This document shows positions 46,601 to 57,900 of a DNA stretch of 64,000 nucleotides, piece by piece. Positions within the stretch are counted from its first letter, which is position 1; each line of letters starts with the position of its first letter. The translations under genes and the position numbers were made by a program. Under the pieces are notes generated by a model. It had not been told where the DNA came from. It did not search any database and saw nothing but the letters and a program-made list of their open reading frames with translations. This DNA is from Klebsormidium nitens (Eukaryota > Streptophyta > Klebsormidiophyceae > Klebsormidiales > Klebsormidiaceae): assembly GCA_000708835.1 (NCBI GenBank), contig DF236980.1, positions 163,999-227,998 of the forward strand, given 5' to 3'.

Positions 46601-47974
46601 AACTCCTGAGCTGAGCTCAGTCGGAAAGGATCTCTTCTCAACCGGCAGGATGCAGTGTTCGTGATTTTAAAGGCTGCAACGCTCCAGGCGGAGGACTCGA
46701 AACCACCAACGGGGTGAACAAAATGAGGCGCTTAGTATTGTGAGTGGTGGCCAGGGAGTCCGGCGGTGTCCACTGATCTGTACTCTTTATTTGCATCAAA
46801 AACCAACTTATAAAACAAAAGAAAGCCCCTCAAAGCGAAAGACCCCCAGAACTACGAACATGACTCTCGGAACACTTGTACAGTCCCGTGGCTTGATCCA
46901 TATGCTGGGTCCTGTAGGGGCACGGCCCTAGGCGGCTCTCTTCCCAGAACATGCTCTCTGATTTCGAGAGGTGAAAATCTTAAGAAAGGTGCCTTACCGT
47001 GGAAGATCATCGCTGGCCGGACTGGTTTCGTCGGGGTTGAGGGGGGTGCAGAAGAAATTGGGGGAGGGGTCAAATCGCACATGGTCGAGGAAGAGCGGGC
47101 CTTTTGTGCTGTTCTCAATGCAGGCCTCGAGGAAGGTGCTCTCCTTGACCACCCGAACCTGTAGCAACACAAGAAGATTGTCAATGACAGAAGCGTACAT
47201 CAAGCAACAAATTGAAAGATTCTGGATTGCAGGTCGATGCATGATATTGCAAAATTTGCTCTTGAGAAACTCATTGCGTGGATTGAACAGGCCACAGTGT
47301 CTGTGCTTCAAGCAGGTAGAGCCCAACACCCCTTCCATCAAAGGACATAATATGCCCCCCGCCAAAAACATGAGATCCCGAGAAGCTCGCTAGCGGCTCA
47401 CCTTCGTTCGGACTGACAGCGGGTTGGACGCCAGGAACTTGAAGTACTGAGGCAGATACTTGCGCTCCCCTTCCGGGTCTACGTAAGCGGCCGAGCATAT
47501 GAGGGTGTGAGCCCCCAGTTCCTTGATGTCGTGCTCGATGATGAAATCATACCGGCCCCCCGGTGGTAGCGTCGCAATTGGAGAGTGCGTATTGTCTGCT
47601 AGAGTCACCCGCTGCCTCTCAGTTTGTAGCTCAGCCTTCACCCCCACCTGAGTCACTTCAAGGCCTGAGGAGTTGCTCACGCTGATGTAGCTGCAGAACG
47701 TTTCGCCGAGGTAGATGGAGCCGAAAGTCTGGGGGAGCACGAGCATCCCCGTGACTCCGAATGCATCCATCGAGCTGTGCAACTCTGCCCTTCCCGAGAA
47801 CGAGCCATCAGGAGGGGGGCCTGTGAGCGGTGGTATGGCGCCGCCCTCAGCAATGAGGTCATGAGGGTGCACACGAAGGGGGAGGTCTACTTGTAGAGCT
47901 GGCCTGCAGAGGCGCATCACCCTGAAGACGAGAGAGTGGGCGGCGCCATCCCGCGCAGAGGGCGAAGATGCCAT
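43667..47974 (-). CDS. TRAPPC13: Trafficking protein particle complex subunit 13 (TRAPPC13, DUF974 family)
   Basis: TRAPPC13 is a subunit of the TRAPP tethering complex (TRAPPIII in animals) working in ER-Golgi and autophagy traffic. Five exons join in frame to 429 residues: 47974-47402, 47158-46998, 46484-46211, 44256-44098, 43789-43667. The N-terminal Ig-like part reads VFRVMRLCRPAL, then MLVLPQTFGSIYLGETFCSY, VGVKAELQTERQRVTL and LGAHTLICSAAYV. The middle exon carries KLDITWRGTLGEPGRLQTQQ, a strong family block. The C-terminal exons carry LSCRIRNGSDKAV, YTLEELPPHSS and GLQRLSGVGVIETRESRIID, ending FFVEVKC. The exon 3 donor (ATG/GTGAGG) is repeated many times in the following 1.95-kb intron. 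All splice sites are GT-AG. It is divergent from the plant-type gene. Confidence 0.95.
45380..46235 (-). repeat. Tandem copies of the TRAPPC13 exon 3 donor edge
   Basis: On the plus strand the segment CCCCTCACCATGAACGGCTT followed by CTCCACCTC, matching the last 28 bases around the exon 3 donor at 46211, recurs at about 45597, 45720, 45853, 45975, 46093 and 46203 (true site), with decayed copies at about 45383-45470. The period is about 110-135 bp, split into two related half-units of roughly 62 bp. On the gene strand several copies keep EVEKPFM-coding sequence and a perfect ATG/GTGAGG donor. Confidence 0.92.
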
Positions 47975-48815
47975 TTTTGAGGTCGGCGCAAGGGCAAAAG
48001 TCGAGGTAGAAACGGCTTGGGACTCTGAAAGTGAGGGTCTGTAACGGGGAAGAAAGTGATGCGCCTGATTGCGAGCATCAGCTATAGGTCACTGAGGCTG
48101 CTCCTGGGCATCCTGCCTTGGCGCCGCACCTCACAGGCTTTGCACAAGACCTGTACCTCAAAGTGAGTCTCATCCAGAAGCACTGTGGACAAGTCTCCTG
48201 CTTACATTCAAGCAAACACGTTCAGTCCCAAGAGCCACATTCCCAACTCCTTCAGGTGCCAGGCCAAGGAAACAACTGCTTTGTGCACCGTGACTCCTTT
48301 TAGAGAGGCGGAAGAATTGATGTCTATCTCGCAATTGCCTTCACTTCCAATGCCTTCACTTCCAATGCTTCCAAGTTCCAGATACAGGGCGGCACAGCTT
48401 GCGAACCTCTTTTGCCATTGGCATTGGGCTCTTCTTTTGCTGCTCCGGGTCCAAGCACTCCCCGTGTCGTATATGGGCGGAGTATAGAGGGGCCTGCTGT
48501 ACGGCTATGCCGCCTCAAATTGATGATTTGTAAATTGGACCATAAATGGTCTCGACCTGACTACCGAAACAGCCCGAACCCAAAAACGGAAACGCAAAAA
48601 TAGCTTAGCAAGCGCGTATGACAGACATATGAAGCACCTATGTATGCATAAGCAGGTGCCGCTGTCGAACACAGCTAGCCTGAGCTGGTGACCCTGTTTC
48701 ATGAGCTTGCCATGCATGTACCAATTCAAACCAAGGAGCTGGAGCTGGGCCATTCTGGCGTTTTCCTGCTGAACAGTTCTAGGTCTCATTCCGCCAGGAT
48801 GCACGTAGATGCACG
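47975..48815. promoter_or_regulatory. Divergent promoter region, TRAPPC13 / plant-type gene
   Basis: This interval of about 0.84 kb lies between opposed genes. No open frame with recognisable content; a short duplication (CCTTCACTTCCAATG) occurs at about 48340-48370. The true 5' exon of the plus-strand gene may also lie here. Confidence 0.4.
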
Positions 48816-51800
48816 TTGATGCATGCAACTTTCTGGGTCATACAACAGCTTGCTTATCTGCGCAACGCTGCTGCATTTGAGCGAGCGGTACTCACAACGA
48901 AAAGTAATAAAGGAATGGGCGCTGTTCCGCTCAATGACGATGACCATCCCACACTACCGCAGTCCCCATTCAGAGCACGACTTGCCAGTGAGGTCCGCAA
49001 GAAGCTAGAAGAGGTGAGAGAGTTCAAGGAGGAGGGCCACGTTGAAACAGAAGGAAAAGCTTCCTAAGGAGGGGGCCAAACCGAAGTCTGCATGGGTGGC
49101 AGAATGAAATGAATTTGGGGCGGGAAATTGGAAACTTTTTGCATTTTGAAGGTTTTTCAGAAAGCGTAAATTCATGGTAGAGAACACGTGAGCAAGTTCT
49201 TAAAACTTTTCCCTCCAGCTTCTGCCTTACATGAGTTCTGGACATTCTGTCACCTGTGCTCGCGCTTCTCTTCTTCTAGTATCATGTACTAATATCAATA
49301 GACAGAGTGTCCAACCTAGCTCTGACGGCGACTTCTTACCCCATCAAGATTGTCAACGCACCTCAAACAGGCCTCAACACTTAATTCGTCATTTGATTGA
49401 AGTAAGAAGTCCTTCTTCAAAAGCCACCGCTTAGAGGCAACACGTGACTTTCAGGAGAAGAGGGCTTTCTTATGTAAGAAATGTTCCTGACACCTTCTCA
49501 GCTTCACCATCATACCTACCATCACATCAATTGCAACTTGAAGGCCCTTCTGCCAGGCGCAAACTCTCTTCTTTCAAGTTTTGAACGTAAAAGCAGTCGT
49601 TCTGAGTGCTTGCATAGGGGGCAATGTCACTTGAGCCTTCCTAACCTCATTATCCTGCTCTTGGCTCCATCTGAAAAAGCTTTCTGACGGCACTAAGTGC
49701 TTGACATTTGTACCAGGCTGCCTTTGAGGGAGCAAGTCATCGCTTCTCCCTTTCCTTCTACTCGATCTTTCTCGCAGAGGCTGCTCGTCAGGCACAGGGG
49801 CTTGAGGCGAAATGGCCCACATTTTCCATTTCCTCTCCGTTTATCTGCAGTATGTAAAGCAAATAACAAGCCTTTCTTTCAGTAGCACGTCACGATCGAA
49901 TGTGTTGAGAGATTATGTCGGGCCCTTGATTTTGCGCAGGCTGTGAGGAAGACAGGGAGCGAACGAGTTCGGCAGCTGCAAGACCTGTTCACGGATATCG
50001 CTTTGGAGGTCAACACAAAAGCAGAAGGTGAGGAGTGAAGAAGGATGTTCACGATTTATTTTTGCTGGACTGAAATGGAAGGTAGTATTCATTGCTTTTT
50101 GAAGGCGGATGTCCCTCTCTTTGAAAGTCTATCACGCTGTGATTGCTTCATTAAGAGGTCCCCCTAGAAGATTTCGTTTTCATGTCCACTCAAACCTGAG
50201 GTTGAAGGTTTGCAACAAAAGTTGTTTCTCAAGGTTTTTACGATGGTTGAAAGATTTTGTTTTCTTCAAGGCCCTCATGTGCATTTGCAAGCAGCAAAAG
50301 GAAGGGCACTCTCCCTGACACCAATCGCACGTCTCAGCGGCAGAGCAGGTGCTCAGAAAGCCCCTCTTTTTATTCTGTTTGTTCTCGCCCCTCCGTCTCC
50401 TCCAACTTCGGCCCCTTCCCCTTCCTCTTGCCACCCGGAAACAATTTTTCCCACTCATATACTGATGCGATTGAAACCAGATTCAAGCAAGCTGACGCTT
50501 CTCTCCATACCATTTTCCCGCTCCGAGCTGCCCCTCCTTTCTTTCTCTTCAACTTATCCCCTGTCTCTCCTTTGCACCTTGAAAGTTGGCGTCCTGGGGC
50601 CCCAGAACGCCTGACTTCACATAGCAACATCGAAGCGCGGCTTTCCGCTATCCTGTCGCCAAAAAGTCGCTATCAGACTTCGTGCCCCGAGCATTGGACC
50701 CTACTAAAAGTTGCCGGGCGATGACATTGCGAAGATGCCCTCTGTACTCGCATATTCTCTGCATCTGCAGCGAACCTGTACAAAGTCAACACTGCGACAA
50801 TTGAGGCCAAAGCTCGCCGGCGGAAGCGCAGCCTGTGCTACTACGAGGTCCTAGCGGAGCACTACTTCCAGTCGCCCGACGACGCCAAGGAGATTGTGCC
50901 GCTGATCAGTGCGCTCTGGAGCCAGTACTTCACGTTCCAGATCTTCGCACTCCTGCTCTACCGATGGGTGAGTATTTCGGTGGCGGCGAAACTTCTACCG
51001 GTAGGTGAGGGTCTACAAAGCGGGAGAAAAGAGGATGAGAGGAAATGGGCTGAGGAAACGCATTGCCAGCAAAGGGCATGCAATACGTTCGCAAGCACTT
51101 TTCGTCAATAAAACGGCTTGGAAATATTGTTTGAATGGGAAACGCTTGCGCTCTTGCACCTTGCCCTCGACTTCTCGCTTGTTTACACCTGGAATGATAA
51201 GTGAGGTCAATGCTTCGGTCGCCCTCTGCCCTTCCGCTGACAAGTACATCTTTCCAAGCTACACCGTAATAGCTACGACAGTTGCTTGCCATCAGCGTCC
51301 GATCTAGCTTGAGAGAACACATAATCGTCTTTGTGAAGTGAAATGGAGGTTTGCTCAACTTCGGACGCTTATCTCGCTTCCTACATCGCTCATTTATCAA
51401 GCCGCAATCGTTGGCTCCTGATTTGGTTGGGACCCAACCTAAGCGTTGCCGTCCATGTCTGCAGCTGTTCGAAACCCCTCCAGTTCAATCAGACGATATG
51501 CTGCGCTTCAACAAGGCCTTCCTTAACGGAGCGAGCCACGTCTTCTGGTGAGCGCCCGTCTCTGTACGCCGGTTCCAAATGCAAAGCGACTCCGGCCGTA
51601 CTAAACGAAAACCCATTGGCTGTCTCTTTAGCTGCTGGAAATTCATTTGCAGTTGTTTCCTGGCAAAGGTCTGGTATTTTCAACACACCCTGACGTCGCA
51701 GCGTTGTGCACTTCCGGACCTCCTGGGACACGTGTTGCAATCTCGACGATCCACGATCTCTCGCTCTTGCAAGAAGAACTGGCGAGCGTCTCCGGTGGGG

Positions 51801-54800
51801 GAATATTGTTTTTGTCTCTGATCACCTCTTTCTGTTGCAGGATTGATATCCAAAGCAACGCTGTCCGCTTCCAGCCATTGTACCGAGTAAGCTTCTCCTT
51901 TGCGGGTGACCCCGACATAGACCCGAATATTGGTGTCCTTTCCTCGTTGTTCGCCCAACTAAAGATTGCGGATGCATTCTAACACCATGCCAGTGAATGA
52001 GCATCTGAGCCGTACAATGGTGGGCTTTCAGCACTCAAAAGAAGCGTCTGGAAACAGTAGGTCCTTTTTCGTCAGCTTGAGGGTATAAGAACATCGTCCA
52101 TCGAGTGCAAACCATGCTGAGACAAGTTCATGTCTGTTCTCCCCTGCTGATTGGAACTGTCGACATCGGGGTCAATCGCGGCTCGGAATGCTGACGTCTC
52201 TTGGTGTGTGCAGTACATCCTGTATGACGTCGTCCTGAACGATGCCCGCGTCAAAGAGTTCCCAGCACAGGTGCGGCCACCCACGGGGTTCTCCCATGTT
52301 GAATTCCCTTCTTTTCCTTATCTTTGTTTGCCACTTTGAAAGACTCCTAATTCATCCGTGATCTGAGGTCGCTCCTCGATGCCTCGTTGCTGTTGTTGCG
52401 TATTCTTCGTTCGTCCCATTGGAGGAGTGCTTTCGGTAGGTGTTCTCGACCGTCGACAATTTGTTACTCATGCTCTGTTCGGTAGTAGTTTGGTACCCAT
52501 TTAAAGGAGCTTCTTATTTGGTTGTGGCCAATCGACCGGCTCCGGTGGCCAGGTTTGCCTAGTCAGACGCCAAGTGAGGTATTTCAGAGGCCCCACTTCT
52601 AGATCTCGACCATTTCAAACCCCCGGTACTCTGGTTTCTCCGGCTCTAACCAAGCTCGCTTCTTCGAGTCTTCCATGTCGTTTGTATCGTCGATATTCTA
52701 CAGACCCGAGAGCTCAGCGCTTCAGAAAGTTTGAACACATCACATTCGCTTACAGGTCGACAGTGACCTGTTCAAGCTCGCCTCCCGCTTTCTCTTCTTC
52801 TATGAGCATGGTAAGTCAGGACCCATTGTCAAACGCGCGTAGAAGCATTTACTGAGCAGCCTGGTCAATGATTGGCTTGTAGCTTTCAGTGTCTGCTTGG
52901 TGTGTTCACATATCTGCATCGCCTGAGATTCTGATCGCAGAACCTGTCAGATAACGGGATTCTCTTGTTTGCGTGTTCGAGAATCCTAAGCCGGCTGGTT
53001 TATCCGGAACCGAGAAACCTCACAGCTGGGATCCTGGTATGTATGCTGCTGACCAGCTGGCAGTCTTCTCGAAATCTCACATGTCAGAGGTGTCGACTAG
53101 CCAGGCCCTAGAATACAAAACCTGCACATCTCAGAGCCCTGGGCTACAATCATAGTCAGTATCAACATTGCTATTGTTTCATTAATTTGACCGAGAAGTG
53201 TCACAGCTGAACATATAATTTGCAGCTGACCAACTGGCGGTCTTGCTTGAAACCTCAAGAGCGGAAGTTTCCAGTTGCCCAGACCCTAAACCTCAAAAAC
53301 TGCATGTTTCAGAACCCTGAGGCTATCACCATAGTCAGCATCATCATTATCACAAAAACATTCTGAGAATATAAACCCTCACCGCGAAAACCTGGTGTGC
53401 AGCTGACCAGCTGGCGGTCCTCCTCCAAACGCTGCCCGACTCGGTGCGGAGAGCGTCGTGGAGCCTGCCGCTGGATATCTTCGCCACGGAGGTTACCAAC
53501 CACGTGAGTTCAGTACTCTAAATATTGCAGGTCGGTCAAACCTGGCCGCCTGACCCGAGTTCGAATCGAGCCAGTCGCAGAACTTTCTCGAGCCGCAGAA
53601 CTTGGGCCGTTCGATGACGCGAAAGGGCTCCATCGAACGGCCCAAGTTCTGCGGGTGTGCCTTCGCAAGAGTTTTACGGTCGGCTCTGACCGGACTGGCC
53701 GGCCAGGCCTTGCAGAAGTTGGGCCGTTCGATGAAAGGCTTTTGGGTCATCGAAGGGTCTCAAGTTCTGCGCATCGGGCAAGTTCTGCGATCGGTACCTA
53801 TCGGACTTGGGTCAGGCGGCCAGGTTTGACCGAATGTGCAATAAAAAGCACAACAAAGGATGCGGTAGTACAAATCCGCACTGTTCTACGCTTGATAACA
53901 GGGCAAACAGAGGAAGTGTCAAAGGGCTTCTTTGCAGTCTGTGTGCTGGACGTGATTGATTTTGTCGACAGTCAGCCCGCAACTGTTGGATGGAAAGGGC
54001 CCCGGGCTTGATGCTCTGCGTTCTCGTTGAAAGACGACTGATAAATCATTGGCTTTTTAGAACGGTCCTTTGTTCGCTGGTCTAATTCGTTGCGCCTTCG
54101 CTGTTTCGTCGGATGGCACTTTGCGGGCAACAGCCACATTCCGCGACGGCCGTTTCTTAGCTCCCGCAATATTTGTGGCCCCTTGTGGCCCTGCAAAAAG
54201 AGTTTCGGGTCGGCAGCTCCTCAGGTTTCTGAAATTCCACAAAAGCTCACAAAGATCACCAAAGCCTACGGTTGTCAACAGCAGTGAGAAAGGATTTGGA
54301 CGATCGCGTGGCTCAAGGAGCACAGAAGTTCTACGTATTCACCGTGCAGAAACTGGGTACCTGCGTATACTCGTGCAGAACGTCGACGCGAACGCTCACT
54401 CGCATTTTCGATCGCTTTCTCCTGCAGTTGCAGAAGATAAAGGTCGAGCCGGTGTTGTTGACCTATTTAGAGAGCCTACGTGCGCTCAAAGGTGAGCTAT
54501 GCTCGAGTCCAGTCGGTATAACACCCAAAAGCTCTTCTTTGTCGTTAGCGCTTATATGTGCCGTTCCTTTCTGATTGATTTCTTTTATACTTTATACGAC
54601 CAAAAGCTCCGGCTTGGAAGATATCTTGGTATCGCGGCCGTTTGGGTAGCGGCTTTAGATCTTTCTTGTAATGTCGATAGACTTGTCAATAGCACATCCG
54701 TTCCGCATGCCTCGTATCCAAACCGTCAATTTTTACAGACTATTAGCCCGTTTGGCAACTTCTTTGGCCAATTTGTGCTCATGGATGCGCTTGGCCCCTT

Positions 54801-56153
54801 TCTTTCCTCCAAGCTTTGCTTTCATGGCCGTTTCCGTCTATGCTCTTGATCGCCCGCCTGCCAGACTTCTCAGGAAGCAATCCTGAGTTGGCAGCAGTGT
54901 CAGACAACTCTTTGCCCTCCACATTGCCTTTCGACTCGGGAATAGGTTCATGTTAGCTCCGCCTTTTCTACAGTCGCTGCCTTTCCCGCCCTTGCGTCAG
55001 ACCGCTTGGAAAGTCTGAGCGGCCTCTTCAGACTCTCCATGTTTGCCTCAAGGCAAAAGCGCTCTTTTAAGATACTCCGAGATGGAAAGAACGCAACGCG
55101 TCGTGGCAAAGATACAAGCGCCAGTACAAACTCTTGAGGAAGTGAACTGTCTACGCGCCTTTTACAGGTCTCCCCCTTCGGACGACGTCCCAGATCCGGC
55201 TGCAGTCACGAGGGACAGTCGAGTGACTCGGAACTAGAGCGAGACGGAAGCAGCATGGATGGCTCTCAATATCTACCAAAATCTTGAGAAAGTGAACTGT
55301 CTGCGCGCCGTTTACAGGTCTCCCACTTCGGACGACGTCCCAGATCCGGCTGCAATCGGCTCTGTACAGTATGACCTCTCCAGGGGGACCCCTCTACCCG
55401 CCCCGCTCCGTCAGGCACGCCTCCACCAAAACGCTGGACACGCTGTTTCCCGTAAGTTCCCCGCAGCTCTTATTCCGAGTGCCGGGGCTCGTTTCTCGGA
55501 GAGGACTTTGATATGTTTTGAATCTGCATAGATAAGAATCTTAAGAGGACATGCTTTCAAGGGGCAACGTCGGTGTTTGCGTAGGCCGTTCGATCTGCTT
55601 TCTCGTGTTGATTGCACCACAATCTTCCACGCCAGCTCCGACCCGGATTCCGTTCGTTCGTTCTGGCGGAACGGGCCCCAAGCTTCGCTCACGACCCGCT
55701 TGCGGCAGACAGCGCTGTGCACGTCTTCGCAGCGGCAGCTTAAGAAGAGTCACTCCATTGAGCTGTCCCTTTTGTGGCCTCGGCTCGATCAGCTGTGCTC
55801 TCTTCGGAAAACCCGTGTAGAACAATGATGTCGCTTACTTCGTCTTGAAGTTCAAAAAGAAGGTCAAAGTGCTTCTTTTCAGATCTCGACCATACAGTGC
55901 TGATTGCACAAGATCCTTAAGCATCACGCGACCACTCCGCCTCCTGAGCACCCGCTTTTTGTTGCAGGTGGGGAAGGAGTTTCGCCAGATTATCAGCCTT
56001 GCGTTCCGCCTTCTTCATCCGTACTACTGGCCCTCCTCGTTCTGGAACTTTCTAGTTACAAAAGTCCAGGCTATCTGGCGGAGTAGTCAAGACATCGCGA
56101 ATAGACTCTGGGAGACGTTTCCCTTACGACAATGGCAAAGACACGTCGACTAA
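48816..56153 (+). CDS. Conserved plant-type protein of unknown function (11 exons identified)
   Basis: Exons joined by phase: 48816-49013, 49940-50027, 50771-50967, 51465-51547, 51841-51886, 52214-52270, 52756-52810, 53403-53503, 54428-54491, 55318-55451, 55968-56153, giving 402 residues if the first ATG is used. A second in-frame ATG at 48915 begins MGAVPLNDDDHPTLPQSP and may be the better start, or a further 5' exon may exist. Distinctive blocks are EIVPLISALWSQYFTFQIFA, DDMLRFNKAFLNGASHVFWI, KLASRFLFFYEH, IKVEPVLLTYLESLRALKG, LYSMTSPGGPLYPPRSVRHA and HPYYWPSSFWNFLV. From memory these resemble uncharacterised land-plant proteins, some labelled seed-maturation-like and predicted plastidial; I cannot verify that, and I infer no function. 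It is helical and has a hydrophobic aromatic C-terminal segment. Exons at 53403 and 55318 have duplicated acceptor edges upstream. Confidence 0.85.
52975..53440 (+). repeat. 177-bp tandem repeat ending in the exon at 53403
   Basis: The acceptor and exon start CTGACCAGCTGGCGGTC (53403) recurs exactly 177 bp upstream (53226, with an intact TTTGCAG acceptor) and again 177 bp further (53049, acceptor lost). The units also share a CAGAGCCCTGGGCTACAATC-like segment and an ATAGTCAGTATCA-like segment. The array therefore contains one full decoy acceptor and one decayed copy. Confidence 0.9.
53525..53841. mobile_element. MITE with 25-bp perfect inverted core and TA target site
   Basis: A 317-bp non-coding element lies in the intron after 53503. 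Perfect 25-bp inverted repeats TCGGTCAAACCTGGCCGCCT... occupy 53532-53556 and 53809-53833, and extend outward as TTGCA/TGCAA flanked by TA on both sides (53523-53524, 53842-53843), as in Tc1/mariner-derived Stowaway-type MITEs. Inside is a nested palindrome around 53594-53653 with arms GGGCCGTTCGATG / CATCGAACGGCCC, and a second decayed copy at about 53711-53770. Confidence 0.88.
55131..55358 (+). repeat. Duplicated acceptor and exon start, 150-bp offset
   Basis: A segment of about 77 bases spanning the end of the intron, the acceptor and the first 40 bases of the exon at 55318 (55281-55358) is present 150 bp upstream (55131-55208) with about six differences. The upstream copy retains the TTTTACAG/GTCTCC acceptor. 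Confidence 0.93.
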
Positions 56154-57900
56154 GGATCTTGTGTCTGTTTCTGTTTGAGTATTATGGAGGACTGTCTGAG
56201 CTTATTGACGCTTATCAATCTGTATCGCTTATTGGAATCGGGCGGCTGCCTAGGGTACGAGTGTACATCTTACTAATCCTTACTTGAACAAGCTGATGAG
56301 CGTCATTCGTAAGCCCCGAGGAGACTGAGCGGGCCTCAGCAGGTCAACTTGATCAAATCGACTTGTAGATCTGGTGCACTTTGTATGCAGCAAAGTACAT
56401 AGACGGCCATACGGTTGATCATTTAGTGCAGCCAAAATTTGATCTTCGAACATGTATAAGCTAGAGCTGCAAGTTGTGAGTGCGTGCCGCCATGCATGCA
56501 TGTGCATGCATGCATGTTGGGACGTGCAAATGACGGTTTGAAACTTAACGCGAATGTGACTTCGTCATTATAAGTAGACGGTATAGGCCGGGGTACACAT
56601 CTATACAAGCCAAGCATTGCTTTTGAGCACCTTGCACATGAATGATGTACGTGCACCGTGCCTCAAATCATGAATGTTATACGGCGCGTATATACATGTG
56701 GCCCTCACATACAAAGGGGCTTCAATATAAAGTAAAAAGCAATGATGCGCTTTAAGAGCTACATGCGCATGCAGGCTGAAGGGCCGCGTGCGCTTTCCAA
56801 CTTGCAAGCTAGTTCCAGGAGCTAGTGCAATTCGCTCCGACTATATATATAGCTTGAAAGATTGGCCGCCACCTTGATACTGGCATATCGGCGCTGCATG
56901 AGCCGCTTACGAAGTTCAAAAGGTCACCTGGCATGTCAACTTTACCAAATCGAGTGGCACAAGACCTTCCAAAGCATAGTGGTCCAATGACGGCAGCAGC
57001 CAGTGCCGTTTAACATATGCTAGCCTGGCCCTGTGAAATCCGATTTACTTAGAGCTATGAATTCGCGGCCTGCATGCATGCTTCACGATCGAGCTGGCTA
57101 GCCTGGTGATGGCACAATACTCCGGGTCACATTCAGCATGGTCCACATGTTTTACCGACAATACTTTTTGGGCTATTCTCCAGACCTGTCCGGTCCATGT
57201 CGAGCTATTCTATCTTTTCTTATCTCTTCAGCTATGAATTCCAGGTTGTACGTATTAAAGCTACTTATATGACGACACTGTCGTCCGAGCCCACAAGCAA
57301 GTTGTTTTCTGTTCAATATCGAAGCAGAGGCTTGAGTTGATTCGTTCGAGAACACAGATACCGAAACGTAATTCTCAATGTCCCCGGCAATTTTGCAATT
57401 TTGACCAACCTCTGAGGCATCCACCCCACCACCGGCTCCGACTCTTGTTAGGCAGAGCTCGACTGAGCGAAGTGCATTTCGGGCTTAGAGGGCCTTATCA
57501 TAACTGGATCAGTTTTCTGAGGAGCCTTCCGCGACGCCTCCGATAATCCACTTGTTCGCTCAGGCTCGCTGCAGGTTGTTGGGCAGCCCAAGCAGAGAGA
57601 GCTTTATTGTCGACTCACATCTCATCGCGGTGCAATGTGCACAGACCCCATTGCAGAAGTCAGTTGCATTTTCGACGAATTCCCCTTCGTTGCGTTGGCC
57701 AATCATTCCGGCCGTCAAAAGCTGGGGGGATCGCGTCAGCCCGCAGGCCACGCAGAATGTTTCCCCTCGAAGCAGCATATTTCAACGTCGATCATATTTC
57801 CTCCTGGAGCCCATGTTCGTTGCTCTCGAGCAGCCCACTTTCGGATGAGTGTTCTGTTGAAATCAGGGGCTACATTTCCCCGTCCGCTCCTCCCCCCCCT
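56154..57900. other. Intergenic region between the plant-type gene and the bZIP gene
   Basis: The genes are convergent and their 3' ends must lie here. The stretch is AT-richer than the exons. A GCATGC-rich alternating tract lies at about 56490-56515. No gene, RNA or repeat array is supported. Confidence 0.5.
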
